DNA of 53,468 nucleotides from Acidocella sp. 20-57-95 (GCA_002255575.1 NCAT01000015.1:1-53468); one strand, 5' to 3'. Positions 35,068 through 44,357 are shown, counted from the first letter of the stretch. Notes: generated from the sequence alone by a model not told the origin. A program made the numbers and translations.

Positions 35068-35637
35068 TTGCAGCGGCGCTTATTGGTTGCCTTCGTTGGG
35101 TTATGCGGGTTGAGCCGGTGTGCGGTGTTGGCGGGGCCAGGGACCGGGCTGCCTGCTCTGCCCGCCTCACCGCCTGGGCCGTACCGGTTAGGGGCGGGTG
35201 ATGGGCTGAATATTCGTGTCTATGACCAGCCACAGCTTTCTGGCGCCTTTGCGGTGGATGATAGCGGGATGGTGGATATGCCGCTGCTGGGGCTGCTCCC
35301 TGGGGCAGGGAAAACCAGTGCAGAATTGGCCGATGAGATTGCGGCTGCGCTGCAAGCGAAGAAATTGATTCTGGCGCCGAGCGTGGCGGTGGAGGTGGCG
35401 AAATACCGGCCATTTTATAGTTTGGGCGAAGTGAGTAACCCGGGCCAGTACCCATACCGTCCGGGCATGACTGTTCTGACAGCAATATCCATCGCCGGAG
35501 GCTTCACCTACCGGGCTGTGCAAGGCTACGTTGGAATAACGCGTGATATTGGGAAAGGGCCTGTTCAATATCGCGCCCCCATAACGGCACTGGCACAACC
35601 TGGCGATGTTATCACGGTTTTCGAACGACGCTTTTAA
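35068..35637 (+). CDS. Polysaccharide export protein (Wza-type, short)
   Basis: A periplasmic/outer-membrane protein of about 189 residues. After a signal peptide (LLVAFVGLCGLSRCAVLA) comes the polysaccharide-export domain YRLGAGDGLNIRVYDQPQLSG, then VDMPLLGLLPGAGKTSAELADEI and an SLBB-like segment YSLGEVSNPGQYPYRPGMTV. Wza-family proteins guide capsule or exopolysaccharide through the outer membrane; this one is a short form with one SLBB domain. The TTG with GGAGG 5 nt upstream is preferred; an upstream GTG would add four residues. No other export genes adjoin it, though glycosyltransferases lie 4 kb away. Confidence 0.88.
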   Translation: MQRRLLVAFVGLCGLSRCAVLAGPGTGLPALPASPPGPYRLGAGDGLNIRVYDQPQLSGAFAVDDSGMVDMPLLGLLPGAGKTSAELADEIAAALQAKKLILAPSVAVEVAKYRPFYSLGEVSNPGQYPYRPGMTVLTAISIAGGFTYRAVQGYVGITRDIGKGPVQYRAPITALAQPGDVITVFERRF

Positions 35638-36796
35638 GCCAGGCACATGGCAGATGAATTTGGCGGTGGTGGCCGCCGGGTTTGCAACATTTATAAATAT
35701 GTATTGCACGCAGTCGATTTTGCCGGTACTGGCGAACGCGTTTAATGTTTCACAGGCAAAAACCGGGCTTTCCGTAACAGCGCCGCTATTGGCGACCGCG
35801 ATGATGGCCCCGATTGTGGGGGCGATTTCCGACAGGTTTGGGCGCAAGCGGCTGATTTTGGGAGCCGCGGTATTGTTGGTGATCCCAACATTTTTAGCAG
35901 CGACCGCGAGTAGTTTTACCATGTTCGTGCTGTGGCGGTTTGTGCAGGGCCTGATGTTGCCGTTTATTTTCACCGTAACGATTGCGTATATTGGTGATGA
36001 GGCCGAAGGCGGGATGGCCGCGCGATTGGCGGGTATTTATATGGCCGGTACCATTACCGGCGGATTTAGCGGGCGGATGATTACCGGTGTGGCGACGCAG
36101 TTTTTGGGCTGGCGCGGTGCATTGATGAGTGTGGCGCTGGTGACGCTGTTAGCAGCGTTGGTGGTAGCGACTTTCATGCGGCCTGAGCAGCGTTTTAAGC
36201 CGCAATATGGCATTATGCGCGCCCTGAAATCTTTTCCTGTCCATCTTTCAAACCCTAAATTACTGTCGACTTTTGCGGTGGGGTTCGGGGTACTGTTTTC
36301 GTTGGTGGCGGCGTTTACGTTCATCAATTTCCGGCTTGCCGCCGCGCCGTATTTTTTAGGCCCGGCGGCGTTGGGCAGCATATTTGTGGTGTATCTGGGC
36401 GGCGTGGTGATGAGCCCGCTGGCAGGACGGTTGGCGAACCGGTTTGGCCGACGCCGGGTGGCGGCGGTGGCGGTGCCGACCATTATCCTGGGCTTGGTGA
36501 TTACCATGGCGGGACCTTTGCCAGTGATTATCGGCGGGCTGCTGTTATTCTGCTCGGCGGTGTTTGTGCAACAGACTGTGGGTACAGCCTTTGTGAGCCA
36601 GGCGGCACGGGAAGCGAAATCGACCGCCGTGGGGTTGTATGTGACGTGCTATTATATCGGCGGCAGTGCCGGGGGGATTATTCCCGGTGGCATTTGGCAT
36701 GTTTATGGCTGGCCCGGCTGCGTGGCGCTGATTTGCGCGATGCAGGCCGTTTTGCTGGCCGTGGCACTGCGGTTCTGGACGCCGATTACGAGTTGA
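35606..36796 (+). CDS. MFS transporter (12-helix, YnfM/arabinose-efflux type)
   Basis: A 396-residue inner-membrane transporter. Motif A is ISDRFGRKRLIL (about 72-83) with its repeat in LANRFGRRRVAA in the second half; TQSILPVLANAFNVS in helix one resembles the YnfM/AraJ-like drug and sugar efflux group. Substrate unknown. The chosen ATG overlaps the export gene by 32 bp; another ATG 48 bp downstream (MNLAVV) is possible. Its 3' end overlaps the converging dihydroorotase gene by 11 bp. Confidence 0.88.
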   Translation: MLSRFSNDAFKPGTWQMNLAVVAAGFATFINMYCTQSILPVLANAFNVSQAKTGLSVTAPLLATAMMAPIVGAISDRFGRKRLILGAAVLLVIPTFLAATASSFTMFVLWRFVQGLMLPFIFTVTIAYIGDEAEGGMAARLAGIYMAGTITGGFSGRMITGVATQFLGWRGALMSVALVTLLAALVVATFMRPEQRFKPQYGIMRALKSFPVHLSNPKLLSTFAVGFGVLFSLVAAFTFINFRLAAAPYFLGPAALGSIFVVYLGGVVMSPLAGRLANRFGRRRVAAVAVPTIILGLVITMAGPLPVIIGGLLLFCSAVFVQQTVGTAFVSQAAREAKSTAVGLYVTCYYIGGSAGGIIPGGIWHVYGWPGCVALICAMQAVLLAVALRFWTPITS

Positions 36797-38108
36797 AGTG
36801 AATCGGTTTGCCGATGGGCCCGAACACCTCACCCTCGCGCATCACGATATTGCCGCGCACGATGGTGGCGACCGGCCAGCCTGTCACGGTGATGCCATCA
36901 AACGGGGTCCAGCCGCATTGGCTGCCCATTTGTTCGTTGCTGATGGTTTCTATGTGATTGAGATCGACGATGGAGACATCAGCATCGTAGCCGGCGGCGA
37001 TGCGGCCTTTATTGACCGCGCCATAGATGCGGGCGGGGCCAGCGGACATCAGGTCGGCCAGGCGGAGGAGCGAGAGTTTGCCCTGGTGGACTTGCTCTAG
37101 CATCATCGGCAACAAGGTTTGCACACCGGTAAGGCCGGCCGCGCAATCAGGCCAGGGTTTTTCCTTGTTGGCACGCGCGTGCGGCGCGTGGTCGGAGCCG
37201 ATGGTGTCAATCGTGCCATCTGCGATGGCGGCCCAGGCGGCGGCAACATGGCGGGCATCACGGATGGGGGGGTTCATCACGCCGTACGCGCCGAGGCGTT
37301 CGTACACATCAGGGGCGGATTGTACGAGATGGTTGAGCAGGACTTCAACGCTGATGATGTCGTGAAAGCCTTTGAGGTAGTCGAGCTCCTCAGCGGTTGA
37401 AACATGCAGGATGTGAGCCGGGCGGTTGGTTTTGCGGGCAAGTGCGGAGATGCGGCGGGTGCCTAAGAAGGCGCATTCAATGTCGCGCCAGATGGCGTGG
37501 TTTTCGTAGCCATCGCCGGAGGAAAAAGCTTTGCGACGTTCTTGCAGGCGGTATTCATCCTCCGAATGAAAGGCGATGCGGCGGCGACCGGAGCGCATAA
37601 CGCGTTCAATGTCGGCATCGCTGGCGACGAGGAGATTGCCGGTGGAGGAGCCGGCGAAGACTTTGATGGCGCAGACGGCTTCGATGGTTTCAAGAGTGCC
37701 GATGGTGTCGGCATTGTCGGTGGTGGCGCCGACATAGATGCCAACATCGCAGTAAGCGTGGCCGTTGATATAGTCACGCTTGGCATTGAGTGTTTCGGCA
37801 TCGACCGCGGCGGGATTGGTGTTTGGCATGTCGAACACGCTGGTGACACCGCCGAGCACGGCACCTTTGGTGCCCGAGAGGAGGTCTTCAACGCCGGGGA
37901 TGCCGCCTTTACCGCCATCGCGGAAATGCACATGCGGGTCGATGATACCGGGGAGGATATGCAGGTTGGTGGCATCAAAAACCTCCTTGGCGACACCGAG
38001 ATTTTTACCGATGGCGGCGATGCAGCCTTGGCTCACGCCGATATCGGCTTGCGCCAGCCCCCAGGGGAGGACGAGCGTGCCGTTCTGAATGAGAAGATCG
38101 AAATTCAT
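36786..38108 (-). CDS. pyrC: Dihydroorotase (type I amidohydrolase)
   Basis: Interconverts carbamoyl-aspartate and dihydroorotate in pyrimidine synthesis. The 440-residue protein shows the cyclic amidohydrolase pattern: metal-site DPHVHFRDGG (about 58-67), the carboxylated-lysine region IKVFAGSSTGN, metal histidines in FHSEDE and HILHVSTAEE, and the catalytic aspartate in IGSDHAPH. It could also be an allantoinase/hydantoinase relative because it is the last gene of a glycosyltransferase/asnB operon and pyrE is elsewhere. The ATG overlaps the asnB stop by 4 bp. Confidence 0.85.
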   Translation of the reverse strand: MNFDLLIQNGTLVLPWGLAQADIGVSQGCIAAIGKNLGVAKEVFDATNLHILPGIIDPHVHFRDGGKGGIPGVEDLLSGTKGAVLGGVTSVFDMPNTNPAAVDAETLNAKRDYINGHAYCDVGIYVGATTDNADTIGTLETIEAVCAIKVFAGSSTGNLLVASDADIERVMRSGRRRIAFHSEDEYRLQERRKAFSSGDGYENHAIWRDIECAFLGTRRISALARKTNRPAHILHVSTAEELDYLKGFHDIISVEVLLNHLVQSAPDVYERLGAYGVMNPPIRDARHVAAAWAAIADGTIDTIGSDHAPHARANKEKPWPDCAAGLTGVQTLLPMMLEQVHQGKLSLLRLADLMSAGPARIYGAVNKGRIAAGYDADVSIVDLNHIETISNEQMGSQCGWTPFDGITVTGWPVATIVRGNIVMREGEVFGPIGKPIHFNS

Positions 38109-39853
38109 AGCTGCCTCAATGTGGTAAAAACGTCGCCCGCAGGGGGCAGGTTGAGAATATGGTGACGGTGCCAAAGGGCCGTGAAGAGCAAAACCCAGGC
38201 GGCGAAGCCTGCCCGTTTATCATGCGCGTTGGCAAACAGGGTACGGACTTTTTCCGGCGCTGCAAGCTCTGCAATCAGTGGGTTTTGCGCAACCAGGGCA
38301 CCGAGCGCCTCACCTTGGGCGGCAATCCAGGCACCGATGGGAACATCAAAACCTTGCTTTTTAGCGAAAGGCTGCGCGGCGGGCAGGTTTTTGGAAAGCC
38401 ACAGGCGTAGTAAATATTTACCTTGGCCGTTGCGGACCAAAAAACGCTCCGGCAGCGAGAAGGCGAATTTGGCGATGTCCTTGTCGACAAATGGCGTGCG
38501 GCCTTCAATGGCGTGTGCCATCAGGCAGCGGTCGAGTTTTAGCAGGAGATCATGCGGGAGCCAGTCTTGCATGTCGATGCGCTGGGCGCGCTTTAAAGCG
38601 GAGGGGTCGTGGATGCTGGCTTCAGCGGTGGCGATGCCGTTGCGCCAGTGGTGTGACGCGTGGCGTAGAATGTCGAGGCCGTCGAACACGCCTTTGGCGC
38701 GCATTTTTTTAGCGAACGGAAAGGGCCGAGCAGCCGCGCGGTAGCGGCCATAGCCTGCAAACATCTCATCACCGCCTTCACCGGATAGAATCACCTTGAC
38801 ATCTTGGCGGGCCCGGCGGGCGAGAAACCAGGTGGGGATGATGGCGTAGTCAGCGACCGGGTCATCCATGCAGGCGACGATTTCGGGCAGATGCTGCCAC
38901 ACCATTTTTTCAGTGATGTTGAGGCGTTCATGATGGGCACCGACTGATTTGGCGGCGGCCGCGGCGGCATCACGTTCATCGGCCACGCCGGGGACATCGA
39001 AGCCTGCGGTGAAAGCCAGCACCGGCGATGAATTCAACCGTGCCATCATGGCGAGGATGGCAGAGCTATCAATACCGCCGGAGAGGAACATGCCATAGGG
39101 CACATCGCTGCGCTGATGCACATCGACGGCATTTTCAAGAACTTCATCGAGACGGGCGAGCGCTTCGGTTTCATTGGCGGGCGGAATTTCAGCCGGGGCA
39201 ATCGCCGGGATGCGATGAACGGCCTGGATTTTCCCCTGCTTGAGCGTGATGGTTTCACCCGGCAGCACGCGGTTGATGTTGTGAAAGATCGTCTGCTTAC
39301 CAGTGGTGAATTGGAGATTCAGCAATTCGGCAAGCTTGGCGTGGTCAATGGTTCGCGGTGCCAAGCCGGCCGCCAGCAAAGCCTGTGGTTCGGAGGCAAA
39401 GGCGATGCCGGCTTCGGTTTGCACAATATAAAGCGGCTTGATGCCGAACGGGTCGCGCGAGAGCGTGAGGGTGCGGAAGGCGCGGTCGTGAATCGCGATG
39501 GCATACATGCCGCGCAGATATTTGGTGTAATCAGCACTACGGCGGGCGAATAGTTTTAAAGGTGGCTCGCAGTCGCTATTGGTGCTGTAGCCGAGCGGAA
39601 GTTCCTTTTTAATCTCAAGGAAATTGTAAATCTCGCCATTGGCGATGAGGGTGAGTGGGCCGGAGAATAAAGGCTGGTCACCGGTTGTCAGGTCGATGAT
39701 GGCAAGGCGGGTATGGGCGAGGGCGACATCGGCGGCGATGAACTCCCCTGCCCCGTCCGGCCCGCGATGGGTGAGCGCCGCCGTAAGGCGGGCGAGCAAG
39801 GCTTCATCGAGCACCTGGCCGGGGGCGAGCATGATGCCAGCGATGCCACACAT
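38105..39853 (-). CDS. asnB: Asparagine synthetase (glutamine-hydrolysing)
   Basis: A 582-residue two-domain enzyme. The N-terminal class II amidotransferase domain begins MCGIAG with the nucleophile Cys2 and has LAHTRLAIIDLTTGDQPL and NGEIYNF. The C-terminal synthetase domain has the pyrophosphate loop FLSGGIDSSAI (about 252-262) and LSGEGGDEMFAGY. All residues needed for the full reaction appear present. It is placed between a glycosyltransferase and a dihydroorotase; in surface-polysaccharide clusters AsnB-like proteins often amidate sugar acids, so a role other than free asparagine is possible. Its ATG overlaps the upstream stop by one base. Confidence 0.92.
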   Translation of the reverse strand: MCGIAGIMLAPGQVLDEALLARLTAALTHRGPDGAGEFIAADVALAHTRLAIIDLTTGDQPLFSGPLTLIANGEIYNFLEIKKELPLGYSTNSDCEPPLKLFARRSADYTKYLRGMYAIAIHDRAFRTLTLSRDPFGIKPLYIVQTEAGIAFASEPQALLAAGLAPRTIDHAKLAELLNLQFTTGKQTIFHNINRVLPGETITLKQGKIQAVHRIPAIAPAEIPPANETEALARLDEVLENAVDVHQRSDVPYGMFLSGGIDSSAILAMMARLNSSPVLAFTAGFDVPGVADERDAAAAAAKSVGAHHERLNITEKMVWQHLPEIVACMDDPVADYAIIPTWFLARRARQDVKVILSGEGGDEMFAGYGRYRAAARPFPFAKKMRAKGVFDGLDILRHASHHWRNGIATAEASIHDPSALKRAQRIDMQDWLPHDLLLKLDRCLMAHAIEGRTPFVDKDIAKFAFSLPERFLVRNGQGKYLLRLWLSKNLPAAQPFAKKQGFDVPIGAWIAAQGEALGALVAQNPLIAELAAPEKVRTLFANAHDKRAGFAAWVLLFTALWHRHHILNLPPAGDVFTTLRQL

Positions 39854-40878
39854 TAGCGCCGTACCTTGTGCAGAAATTCCAACCAGGCGGCAGTGACCGT
39901 GGCTTGGCTGAATTCATTCACGAAACGCTGGCGGGCTGCGAGGGCGAGTTTAATCCGCAGGCGGACATCGCTGAGCATGGTTTTGGCAGCATCGGCCAAG
40001 GCGGCGACATCGTCGATGGGGACCAGAATACCGTCCGCGCCGTTGCGAATCACCTCGCCAGGGCCTTCGGATTTTGCGGCGAGCACGGGCGTTTGGGCCG
40101 CGAAGGCTTCGAGCACCATGTTGCCCAGCGGTTCGTGACGGGAGGAGGAGACAAAGATGTCGGCGGCCTTTAGCAAGGCACCGGAATCGTTACGCCAGCC
40201 AAGCAGCTTGACGCGGTCCGCAACGCCCAGCTGTGTGATCAGCGAGTCCAGCCGTGCGCGTTCCGGCCCCTCACCTGCGATGACGCAATAGACATCGGGC
40301 AGCGAGGCCGCCGCCTTGATGAGCACATCGAAGCCCTTCACCGGATGCAGGCGACCCAGGCCCAGCAACAATTGCGCATCTTCCGGCACGCCGAGTTCCG
40401 CCCGCGCGGCAGGCTCGGCGGTGGCGAAATCATCAACAAAATTCGGCAGGTAGTGCACGTTACTGGCCGGTACGCCTTGCGCCGTGATCCACTGGGTAAT
40501 GCCGCGTGTATTGCCGATGAGATGCTCGCAGGTGCGGAAATATTTAAGGTCGTAATAGCCGCCGAGGCGGCCGGCGGTGACCCAGTCGCCTTTGGGGAGG
40601 AAAGATGCCGCGCGGCTCATCCAGGCGATGGCGATGTCGGCTTTGAAGTTTTGCAGCGCCGTGCGGAGTTTCGGCTTGGTGAAGAGATCAAGCGGGCCGC
40701 CGAAACGGGCGGTGACCGGGGCGAGGCCAGCTTTTTGCAGGTAAGTGAGGCGGTTGGGGTGGCTGCGAATGATGGGAAGCACATCTTGGCCGGACTCTTT
40801 GAGCCCGACTGTCATGCGCTCGTAGAATAATTCGGCGCCACCATTGGCAGCACCCGCCATGATTTGCGCGATTTTCAC
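39853..40878 (-). CDS. Glycosyltransferase family 4
   Basis: A 341-residue GT-B fold transferase. The N-terminal Rossmann part starts MKIAQIMAGAANGGAELFYERM. The C-terminal donor-binding domain has GLGRLHPVKGFDVLI (the G-R-L-x-x-x-K-G pattern) and the E-x7-E motif EPLGNMVLE (about 245-260). It probably adds a sugar to lipopolysaccharide core or an exopolysaccharide at the cytoplasmic face. Its start overlaps the stop of the heptosyltransferase-like gene by 4 bp. Confidence 0.9.
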   Translation of the reverse strand: MKIAQIMAGAANGGAELFYERMTVGLKESGQDVLPIIRSHPNRLTYLQKAGLAPVTARFGGPLDLFTKPKLRTALQNFKADIAIAWMSRAASFLPKGDWVTAGRLGGYYDLKYFRTCEHLIGNTRGITQWITAQGVPASNVHYLPNFVDDFATAEPAARAELGVPEDAQLLLGLGRLHPVKGFDVLIKAAASLPDVYCVIAGEGPERARLDSLITQLGVADRVKLLGWRNDSGALLKAADIFVSSSRHEPLGNMVLEAFAAQTPVLAAKSEGPGEVIRNGADGILVPIDDVAALADAAKTMLSDVRLRIKLALAARQRFVNEFSQATVTAAWLEFLHKVRR

Positions 40879-41765
40879 AGTAAAGTCTTTGCCGCCGCCA
40901 GAGCGGCTGCCACTGTGAGACCTTCCATCGGGGCGTCACCCGCCGGGCCGGGGGCGACGGCGATGGCGGTGTGCAGGCCGGCAGGGGCGTATTCGTCGGC
41001 CCGGGAGCGGCCGAACAGGCCGAGCGTGGGGGTGCCAGAGGCGGCGGCGATATGCATGAGGCCGGAATCATTGCCGATGAACAAAGCGCAGCGGCGCATA
41101 CAGGCGGCGACCTCCGGCAGCGTGAGCGTGCCGATGAGATTGATCGCGCTAGGTAAAGCGGCCAGTAGCGGGGCGGCCATCGCAAGTTCTTTGTCGCCAG
41201 GCCCGGCGAATATGGCGGCACGGGCACCGGCCAACGGGCCGACCGCGAGTTGGTTGAAAAGGGCGATGAAATTCTCGGCCGGCCAGACTTTGCCGGACCA
41301 GTTGGCGGTGGGGCCAAGGCCGATGATGGGGCCATCTGGCAGCAAGGCAGCGGCTTTGGCTTCGTCCGCCGCGGCGACCCAGGTGACGGGTAGAGGTGCC
41401 GGGTTGAAGCCCATGCCCGCGCCCAACTGTGCGTAGCGGCGGCCAGGGCGGCGGCCACCACGCAGCATGTGGCGCTTTTTGGTGAGCAAAAACAGAGCGA
41501 TGCCAGAACCGCGCACATCCACCACCAGATCCCAGAGATGTGGGATGAGTTTGGTCCAGAGCCGCAGCCAGTGCAGGTCAAACTGCTCCTTCTCAAACAC
41601 GATCAGCCGTTCCAGTCCCGGCAGGCGGGTGAACACGCCTTCTGCCACCGCACCGCAAGCGACCGTGAAGCGGGCATGCGGGTGGGCCAAGCGTAGCTGT
41701 TCCAGGATGCCACAGGAAATGACGGCATCGCCGATCCGTGACGAGGTTATGAATAAAATACGCAT
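40875..41765 (-). CDS. Glycosyltransferase family 9 (heptosyltransferase-like)
   Basis: A 296-residue GT-9 protein. It starts MRILFITSSRIGDAVISCGIL, the usual ADP-heptose transferase opening with the acceptor-side Asp, and has the donor-binding LGPTANWSGKVWPAENF and the C-terminal CALFIGNDSGLMHIAAASGTPTLGLFG segment. Heptosyltransferases build the LPS inner core. The ATG is chosen because it matches the family N-terminus; a longer frame upstream crosses the divergent ygfZ start. First gene of a four-gene operon. Confidence 0.92.
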   Translation of the reverse strand: MRILFITSSRIGDAVISCGILEQLRLAHPHARFTVACGAVAEGVFTRLPGLERLIVFEKEQFDLHWLRLWTKLIPHLWDLVVDVRGSGIALFLLTKKRHMLRGGRRPGRRYAQLGAGMGFNPAPLPVTWVAAADEAKAAALLPDGPIIGLGPTANWSGKVWPAENFIALFNQLAVGPLAGARAAIFAGPGDKELAMAAPLLAALPSAINLIGTLTLPEVAACMRRCALFIGNDSGLMHIAAASGTPTLGLFGRSRADEYAPAGLHTAIAVAPGPAGDAPMEGLTVAAALAAAKTLL

Positions 41766-41821
41766 GTTGCGCCGCTGTAGCACGGCTTGCCGTAACCTCG
41801 CCAAGCGACCATTTCTACAGC

Positions 41822-42628
41822 ATGACCAAACTTGCTTATTTAGCCGGGCGCGGCGTGATTGCGGTTGCAGGCGCTGACCGGGTGGGGTTCCTGAACGGGC
41901 TGGTTTCCAATGATGTGGCGAAGGTTGCGGCGGGTCAGGCGGTTTGGGCCGCCATGCTGACACCACAGGGGCGGTATTTCAGCGATTTTTTCATGTTTCA
42001 TGATGAGGAGCGGCTGTTGCTAGATGCGCCGCGGACGGCGGTGCCGGAAATACTGAAGAAGCTCAACCGATATAAATTACGGGCGGCGGTGACGCTGACG
42101 GATGTATCTGAGATGTTCCATGCCTATGCGGCGTGGGAGGGCGCACCGCCGCCAGTGCCGATAACGGCACCGGACCCGAGGCTGCGCGAGGCTGGCTTCC
42201 GGCTGCTGAGCGAGGTGGCACTGGTGCCAAACGCAGCGCCAGATGAGTATGACGCGCACCGGCATTGGCTGGGCCTGCCGGACGGGCCGCCGGATTTGGA
42301 GGCTGATAAAACCTTGCTGCTGGAAGCCGGGTTTGATGAGTTGAACGGCGTGGATTGGCAGAAAGGCTGCTATATGGGCCAGGAATTAACGGCACGCACG
42401 AAATATCGTGGGCTGGTCAAACGCCGGTTGGTACCGGTGCAATGTTCCGACACCATAAAGACCGGTGCGTTGGTGATGGCTGATGGTGCTGAGGTTGGCG
42501 ATGTGCGCAGCTTCAGTGGGCGCATGGGGCTGGCGATGTTGCGGGTGGATGCGCTGCAAAAATCATTATCGGCGGATAGGGCTGTTGTGACGCCGAAATT
42601 GCCCGGTTGGTTGGTGATACCGGCGTGA
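41822..42628 (+). CDS. ygfZ: Folate-binding Fe-S cluster assembly protein YgfZ (GcvT-like)
   Basis: A 268-residue protein of the YgfZ/IBA57 group, which uses tetrahydrofolate to help build or repair certain iron-sulfur enzymes. The signature KGCYMGQELTAR, with the reactive cysteine, lies at about residues 180-191, and the N-terminal half has FLNGLVSNDV and LTPQGRYFSDFF. The length fits. It is divergent from the GT-9 gene with a 56-bp gap and is coupled by a GTGA overlap to the next gene. Confidence 0.93.
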   Translation: MTKLAYLAGRGVIAVAGADRVGFLNGLVSNDVAKVAAGQAVWAAMLTPQGRYFSDFFMFHDEERLLLDAPRTAVPEILKKLNRYKLRAAVTLTDVSEMFHAYAAWEGAPPPVPITAPDPRLREAGFRLLSEVALVPNAAPDEYDAHRHWLGLPDGPPDLEADKTLLLEAGFDELNGVDWQKGCYMGQELTARTKYRGLVKRRLVPVQCSDTIKTGALVMADGAEVGDVRSFSGRMGLAMLRVDALQKSLSADRAVVTPKLPGWLVIPA

Positions 42629-43146
42629 GGCGGGTTTGGCTGGGTCTGGTTTTGTTGTTGGCCGGGTGCAGTGCGCCGCTAACGCCGGATAAATTTGCCG
42701 GGTCCGGCAATTTTGACCCGGTGGTGTTTTTCACCGGCCACGTGACATCCTGGGGTGTTGAGGAGAACCGGGCTGGGCAGCCGGTTGGGATTGTGACGAC
42801 TGATTGCGTGGGCACGCCGCGCGGGCCGCATAGTATTACCATGGTGCAAACGCTGCATGTGGATGGCAGCACCCAGACCAGGACCTGGCAGTTAACCCAG
42901 ACGGGGCCGGGGGCATTTACCGCGACGGCGAATGATATGGTGGGCAGCACGGTTGGTACGGCGGATGGGCGGGCGATGCATTGGCGCTGGGTGTTGGAGA
43001 CCTCACCCGGCGATGCACTGAAAAATGTGACGATGGACCAGTGGTTCTACCAGATGGGTGATGGCGCGGTGATGATCCGGACTGTGGTCACCAAAGCCGG
43101 GGTGCGGCTGGTGGAGGTTTCTGAGCAGTTTGAGAAGGCTTCTTGA
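42625..43146 (+). CDS. DUF3833 lipoprotein
   Basis: A 173-residue lipoprotein of unknown function. The signal WLGLVLLLAGCSAP has a clear lipobox (LLAGC, Cys about 17). The mature part matches DUF3833: a beta-rich domain with FAGSGNFDPVVFFTGHVTSWGV, GVEENRAG, LTQTGPGAFTATANDMVG and MDQWFYQMGDGAVMIRTVV. The GTG start overlaps the ygfZ stop by 4 bp (GTGA); a TTG 18 bp upstream is less likely. Confidence 0.87.
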   Translation: MRRVWLGLVLLLAGCSAPLTPDKFAGSGNFDPVVFFTGHVTSWGVEENRAGQPVGIVTTDCVGTPRGPHSITMVQTLHVDGSTQTRTWQLTQTGPGAFTATANDMVGSTVGTADGRAMHWRWVLETSPGDALKNVTMDQWFYQMGDGAVMIRTVVTKAGVRLVEVSEQFEKAS

Positions 43147-43163
43147 GGGGCAAGGTGGGGGGG

Positions 43164-43290
43164 ATCCCCGCTTTCGCGGGGATGACAAAAAAGAAAGCGG
43201 GGATGACAAAAAAGAAAGCGGGGATGACAAAAAATGAAGCGGGGATGACAAAAAAGAGAGCGGGGATGACGATCAAAGGGTGCGGGGATG
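43164..43290. repeat. Palindrome plus 21-bp tandem minisatellite
   Basis: Starts with the perfect palindrome ATCCCCGCTTTCGCGGGGAT (43164-43183), 17 bp after the DUF3833 stop, followed by about five 21-bp units of AAAGCGGGGATGACAAAAAAG, the last ones degenerate. The unit repeats the right arm of the palindrome. Frames read in it produce Phe/Pro/Val-rich artefact proteins. Confidence 0.88.
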
Positions 43291-43308
43291 ACCAAAGATC
43301 GCAGATGT

Positions 43309-44112
43309 TCAGATATAGGGTGGGACCGTGTAGCCTGCGGGGGATAGGGTGAAAATCTCACAGCCGGTTTCTGTCACGCCGATCATGTGCTCGAACTGGG
43401 CGGAGAGCGTGCGGTCGCGGGTGACGGCCGTCCAGCCATCTTCGAGCACCTTCACCTCGGGCCGGCCGGCATTGACCATGGGCTCGATGGTGAAGAACAT
43501 GCCGGGCTTGAATTCCGGGCCTTCGCCAGGGCGGCCAAAATGCAGCACGTTGGGGGGTTCATGAAAATGCCGGCCGATGCCGTGGCCACAGAAATCCCGC
43601 ACCACCGAGAAACGATGCGATTCCACGAATTTCTGGATGGCGTATCCCACATCACCAAAGGTGGCGCCGGGTTTGACGACTGAGATGCCGCGCATCAACG
43701 CGTCATAAGTAATGTCGATCAGGCGTTTGGCGCGGGTGTTGGCGGTGCCTGCCACATACATGCGGCTGGAATCGCCGTACCAGCCATTCAAAATGACTGT
43801 GACATCAATATTCACGATGTCTCCATCCAGCAGCTTTTTATCACCCGGAATGCCGTGGCAGACCACATGGTTGATGGAGGTGCAGATGGATTTGGGAAAG
43901 CCGCGGTAATTTAACGGGGCCGGAATCGCGCCATGGGCCGTGATGAAATTGTGACAAAGCGTATTCAGCATTTCGGTCGTCACGCCGGGGGCGACGTAGG
44001 TGCCGATCATGTCCAAGGTTTCAGCGGCCAGCCGGCCAGCCGCGCGCATCGGCTCAAAATCCGCCTTGCTATGTATTGTAATCCGCCGGGAATCGGCGCC
44101 GCCATCCATCAT
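43309..44112 (-). CDS. map: Methionine aminopeptidase, type I
   Basis: Removes the initiator methionine from new proteins. The 267-residue protein has the pita-bread fold ligands: NIDVTVILNGWYGDSSRMY (two Asp), CGHGIGRHFHEPPN (His), FTIEPMV (Glu) and SAQFEHMIGVTETGCE (Glu), and the substrate-side His in NHVVCHGIPGDK. Length and motifs are those of bacterial MetAP. It is divergent from the RND genes across a 245-bp spacer. Confidence 0.96.
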   Translation of the reverse strand: MMDGGADSRRITIHSKADFEPMRAAGRLAAETLDMIGTYVAPGVTTEMLNTLCHNFITAHGAIPAPLNYRGFPKSICTSINHVVCHGIPGDKKLLDGDIVNIDVTVILNGWYGDSSRMYVAGTANTRAKRLIDITYDALMRGISVVKPGATFGDVGYAIQKFVESHRFSVVRDFCGHGIGRHFHEPPNVLHFGRPGEGPEFKPGMFFTIEPMVNAGRPEVKVLEDGWTAVTRDRTLSAQFEHMIGVTETGCEIFTLSPAGYTVPPYI

Positions 44113-44257
44113 CGTAAACTTTCGTCAGTGTCTCAATTTAGCTGTATCACATACGGTTGGGAAACTTCAAAGCCGGACGAAACCGGCACGGCAAGGCAGG
44201 TGCCCGGTTCTGGTCATCCGCATTTCAGGCAGGATATTTACCATAAGGGCAGGGTTG

Positions 44258-44286
44258 TTGACCAACCAAAAAGCACCCCATATTAG
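44258..44286 (+). promoter_or_regulatory. Predicted sigma-70 promoter of the RND efflux operon
   Basis: TTGACC (44258-44263), a 17-bp spacer and TATTAG (44281-44286), about 70 bp before the adaptor ATG. No clear operator palindrome and no regulator gene adjoin it. Confidence 0.5.
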
Positions 44287-44357
44287 CCTCGTGGCAATCA
44301 AAGCTGTTATGTTGCATACGCGGATGTAACAAAGCTGTCGGAAAGTTTGGGGTCTGG

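Noticed and set aside
43184..43290. CRISPR-like array
   Set aside because: Units are contiguous 21-bp copies with no unique spacers and no cas genes.
43003..43361. Overlapping minus-strand frames rich in Phe, Val, Ile and Pro
   Set aside because: They are translations of the 21-bp minisatellite and run into map; no real protein composition.
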